From NCBI GenBank assembly GCA_002348705.1, contig DEAU01000039.1, forward strand, positions 109,708 through 173,707: a stretch of DNA of 64,000 nucleotides, in the 5' to 3' direction. The position numbers and the translations under genes are program-made. The DNA comes from Candidatus Neomicrothrix sp. UBA2974. Its GTDB lineage: Bacteria > Actinomycetota > Acidimicrobiia > Acidimicrobiales > MedAcidi-G1. The notes beneath the pieces are model-generated. The model saw only the letters and a program-made list of their open reading frames with translations. It had not been told where the DNA came from and did no database searches. Shown here in pieces: positions 61,337-64,000 of this stretch (positions are counted from its first letter, which is position 1; each line of letters opens with the position of its first letter).

Positions 61337-62425
61337 CTAACGAGGGAGAACGTCCACCGCCTGCTGGCGGAGCCAATGATCGGCAAGGACCAAGAGGGTC
61401 ATCGCCTCAACCATTGGGACGGCGCGGGGTAGGACGCAGGGGTCATGGCGGCCCTTGGCTTCCAGGGTGACGACCTCGTTATCGATGGTCACTGTGTCTT
61501 GAAGCGACGCGATGGTAGCTGTCGGCTTGAAGGCAACACGGAACGTCAGATCGTCTCCAGTACTTATGCCGCCCTGAACCCCGCCGGATCGGTTAGTTGC
61601 CGTCTGTGGGCCGTTGGGGCCCGGGACAAACGAGTCGTTGTGGGCCCGTCCGGTCATGTTGACCGCGTCAAAGCCGCTTCCGATATCAAAGCCCTTGGAG
61701 GCGGGCAGTGAGAGCATCGCTTTGGCCAGGTCGGCTTCTAGGCGGTCGAAGACGGGAGCGCCGAGGCCGGCTGGTATGCAGCGAGCTACGCCGGAGACAA
61801 TTCCTCCGAGGGAGTCACCGTCTCGACGCGCAGTATCGATTGCTGCCTCCATGGCCTTGGCAGCCTTCGGGTCGGGACACCGCGTGGGATGAGCCTCTAC
61901 ATCCTCGAGGGTGACGGCGGTGGCGTCTACAGATGAGTAGACATCGTGGACCTGGGATACCCATGCCAGAACTTCGATTCCAGCCACTTCAGCTAACAGC
62001 CGTCGGGCTATGGCACCGGCTGCGACTCGGCCAATGGTCTCGCGCGCGCTAGCACGACCACCACCCCTCCAGTCACGCAGTCCATATTTGGCGTCGTAGG
62101 TGAAATCTGCGTGTGACGGCCGGTAGAGATCCTTCAGGTGCTGATACGCGGCGGGTCGGGCATCCCCGTTGCGGACCAGTACTGCTATGGGGGCGCCCGT
62201 GGTACGACCTTCGAAGACCCCCGACAGGATCTCAGCTCTATCGCCCTCGTCTCGCTGCGTGGTCAGGCGACTCTGACCGGGTCGGCGCCGATCCAAATCA
62301 TGCTGTAGGTCGGCCTCAGAGATCGGTAGGCGCGGTGGACAACCATCGACCACTACGCCGATGCCAGCACCATGGCTCTCGCCCCAGGTCGTGAGGCGAA
62401 ACGAGTGTCCGAAAGTACTACCCAC
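61337..62425 (-). CDS. aroC: chorismate synthase
   Basis: Last enzyme of the shikimate pathway (362 aa): converts EPSP to chorismate using reduced FMN. STFGHSFRLTTWGESHGAGI (20 residues), DLDRRRPGQSRLTTQRDEGD (20 residues), GRASARETIGRVAAGAIA and NRSGGVQGGISTGDDLTFRV (20 residues) are family signatures. The start is the GTG at 62425; the frame runs to 62653 but overlaps the divergent ligase. TATGCT on the minus strand lies 8 bases before the start. Confidence 0.96.
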   Translation of the reverse strand: MGSTFGHSFRLTTWGESHGAGIGVVVDGCPPRLPISEADLQHDLDRRRPGQSRLTTQRDEGDRAEILSGVFEGRTTGAPIAVLVRNGDARPAAYQHLKDLYRPSHADFTYDAKYGLRDWRGGGRASARETIGRVAAGAIARRLLAEVAGIEVLAWVSQVHDVYSSVDATAVTLEDVEAHPTRCPDPKAAKAMEAAIDTARRDGDSLGGIVSGVARCIPAGLGAPVFDRLEADLAKAMLSLPASKGFDIGSGFDAVNMTGRAHNDSFVPGPNGPQTATNRSGGVQGGISTGDDLTFRVAFKPTATIASLQDTVTIDNEVVTLEAKGRHDPCVLPRAVPMVEAMTLLVLADHWLRQQAVDVLPR

Positions 62426-62507
62426 GTTGGTCGAGCATAGGTGCGTACTTCCGACAGACTCGGTTACTTTCTTGAAGGATTTGTCGGGCCGGATACGCTC
62501 GCTCGCC
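62426..62507. promoter_or_regulatory. divergent promoter region of aroC and acyl-CoA ligase
   Basis: Minus strand TATGCT (62439-62434) lies 8 bases before aroC. Plus strand TACGCT (62494-62499) is 8 bases before the GTG at 62508, with TTGAAG 16 bases further upstream as a possible -35. Confidence 0.5.
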
Positions 62508-64000
62508 GTGGCAGCAGTGGATGGGCAACTGAATCTGGCAACGGCTTGGGAGGCCGTAGCAGATGAACTCGGCGAAACACGGCCTGCTGTGTCGGTATCT
62601 GGCAGGCACATATGTTGGGCTGAATTTGAAGATCGGGCAGCCCGCCTCGCCACGACCCTTCTAGAGCACGGCCTCGGTCGAAATTCGAAAGTCGCCCTCT
62701 ATCTGTACAACGGCAGGGAGTACCCCGAAGCGCAGTTCGCGACCTTTAAATTGCGCGCAGTTCCCGCCAATGTGAATTATCGCTATAACGCCGAGGAGTT
62801 GGCGTACATCTTGGAGAATTCCGACGCCGAGGCCTTGTTCTATGACCACACGTTGGAAGACCAAGTAGAGGAAGCGAGACATCGCTGTCCCCGCCTGCGG
62901 TTGCTGGTTCGTGTTGGTGGGGAGCAAAAGGAAGCTCCTGACTGGTCAGTGCAATTCGAGCTAGCGGCGACAGCGGATCCTGCCAACAGGATCGATCGTT
63001 CTGGAAGCGACCTTTGGTTCCTCTACACAGGTGGCACCACAGGAATGCCGAAGGCGGTGATGTGGGATCATCAGAATCTTCTTGGCGGAATGGAGGGAAC
63101 ATTTCGGCCATTTGGTGAAGTCGTGCCGACGACTCCATCAGAGGCAGCGGCGACAGCGAGGCGTATCGCTGATACGGACAAGGAGATCCGGCAGCTCTGT
63201 GCAGCGCCGCTAATGCATGGGACATCCGGTATCCCAGGCTTGGCCACACTGTCGCACGGCGGCATGCTGGCCACCCTTGTTGCCCGAAGTTTCGACGCTG
63301 ACGAATTGTGGAGTCTCGTTGCTCGGGATCGGATAACCATGATCACCATGGTGGGGGACGCCTTTGGTCGCCCCATGCTCGAATCCCTCGACAGAGCGGC
63401 TGCCGAGGGACAGCCCTTTGACTTGTCGTCGCTGAGACTCCTGGTCTCTTCCGGGGTTGTCTTTAGCGGAAAGCTCAAAGAGGCGCTGCTTGATCACCAC
63501 CCCTGCACGATCCTGGACTCTCTGGGCTCCTCGGAAGGAACCGGAATGGCTAGCCAGATCACGTCTCGGCGTCGGAGTTCTCAGCTTGCTTCCGAAACGA
63601 GTTCTCGGTTCATGCTTTCGGAGCACACACGGGTCTTCAATGAGCAGAACGCAGAGGTGGTGCCGGGGTCCGGTGAACAAGGAAGGTTGGCAACAGCCTG
63701 GCCACTTCCCATCGGCTATTTCAAAGATCCTGAAAAGACCGAGAAGACCTTTCCGACAATAAATGGCCGGAGGTGGTCCATACCGGGCGATTGGGCGACG
63801 GTGGAATTGGATGGCACTATCACCCTTCTTGGGCGCGGGTCAGGCTGCATCAACACAGGCGGAGAAAAGGTCTATCCGGAGGAGATTGAAGAACTCCTCA
63901 AAGGATTCGAAGAGGTCACTGACTGCAATGTGGTTGGTATCGATGACGAACGTTGGGGACAGGCGGTTGCAGCGGTAGTGGAGTTGGCGGTGAGCGGATC
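62508..64000 (+). CDS. acyl-CoA synthetase / AMP-dependent ligase (3' end outside window)
   Basis: Adenylate-forming enzyme that activates carboxylic acids as acyl-CoA; the frame is open to the window end (497 codons). The AMP-binding motif is LYTGGTTGMPKAVMWDH. The later ILDSLGSSEGTGMASQ, LLGRGSGCINTGGEKVYPEE (20 residues) and IEELLKGF region matches the FadD type. ANVNYRYNAEELAYILENSD (20 residues) is characteristic of the actinobacterial FadD3-like or ACSM branch. The start is GTG 62508. Chain-length preference cannot be told. Confidence 0.9.
   Translation, partial: MAAVDGQLNLATAWEAVADELGETRPAVSVSGRHICWAEFEDRAARLATTLLEHGLGRNSKVALYLYNGREYPEAQFATFKLRAVPANVNYRYNAEELAYILENSDAEALFYDHTLEDQVEEARHRCPRLRLLVRVGGEQKEAPDWSVQFELAATADPANRIDRSGSDLWFLYTGGTTGMPKAVMWDHQNLLGGMEGTFRPFGEVVPTTPSEAAATARRIADTDKEIRQLCAAPLMHGTSGIPGLATLSHGGMLATLVARSFDADELWSLVARDRITMITMVGDAFGRPMLESLDRAAAEGQPFDLSSLRLLVSSGVVFSGKLKEALLDHHPCTILDSLGSSEGTGMASQITSRRRSSQLASETSSRFMLSEHTRVFNEQNAEVVPGSGEQGRLATAWPLPIGYFKDPEKTEKTFPTINGRRWSIPGDWATVELDGTITLLGRGSGCINTGGEKVYPEEIEELLKGFEEVTDCNVVGIDDERWGQAVAAVVELAVSG

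Overview
The window looks like a chromosomal segment from a high-G+C Gram-positive bacterium (Actinomycetota), most plausibly a free-living member of the class Acidimicrobiia. This rests on gene content and order: a class II (plant-type) DAHP synthase, two proteins with LytR C-terminal domains, PAC2 and BldD-like proteins, and a gcvH - GarA-like FHA - MerR - DUF151 - MerR block in the same order as Mycobacterium Rv1826-Rv1830. The sequence is moderately GC-rich and densely coding on both strands. There is no IS element, prophage, CRISPR array or rRNA. The class is an inference; only a phylogeny could fix it.

Layout. (1) 1-16327: the conserved rne - rplU - rpmA - obg - proB - proA - nadD - LytR_C - rsfS backbone. 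It is interrupted by oppositely oriented dgt, murJ, DAHP synthase and a group-2 sigma factor, and by a MoxR-type AAA ATPase with its VWA partner. (2) 16374-24143, minus strand: a cobalamin operon headed by a cobalamin riboswitch. It encodes BtuFCD uptake, the corrinoid adenosyltransferase CobO, the cobinamide amidohydrolase CbiZ, and CobU, CobS, CobD(CbiB) and a CobC-like aminotransferase. Most genes overlap by 4 bases. No corrin-ring synthesis is present, so this is a salvage and remodelling unit. (3) 24224-28036: CsoR and a translationally coupled beta-propeller protein, divergent from a copper P-type ATPase. (4) 28043-34152: tRNA-Ala(GGC), leuS, a glutamine amidotransferase/PAC2/aminoglycoside-phosphotransferase-like operon, and a thioredoxin-TPR protein. 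(5) 34301-47962: folP-holA, rpsT, lepA, hrcA-dnaJ-rsmE, a BldD-like regulator, secA-prfB and ftsEX with a small Rieske protein. (6) 48044-55728: a methyltransferase, a large lipoprotein fused to a LytR_C domain with a divergent membrane protein, an SRAP protein, a DUF2079 membrane protein and a HIT protein. (7) 55859-60338: the pgsA-like/gcvH/GarA/MerR/HPRT-like/DUF151/MerR cluster. (8) 60451-64000: class II aldolase, aroC and an acyl-CoA ligase that runs off the end.

Two things cut across the window. First, many genes have a -10-like TAnnnT hexamer 6-9 bases before the start codon and no Shine-Dalgarno sequence, so their mRNAs are probably leaderless. I used this to choose several starts. 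Second, the most unusual local signal lies just upstream of the GarA-like gene. An in-frame zinc-ribbon segment there is interrupted by a TGA exactly where its fourth cysteine should be. Other points of interest are an HPRT-like protein in the same cluster that lacks residues expected in its active site, a BldD-like regulator carrying the exact c-di-GMP signature, and a 21-bp tandem repeat upstream of the second MerR gene.
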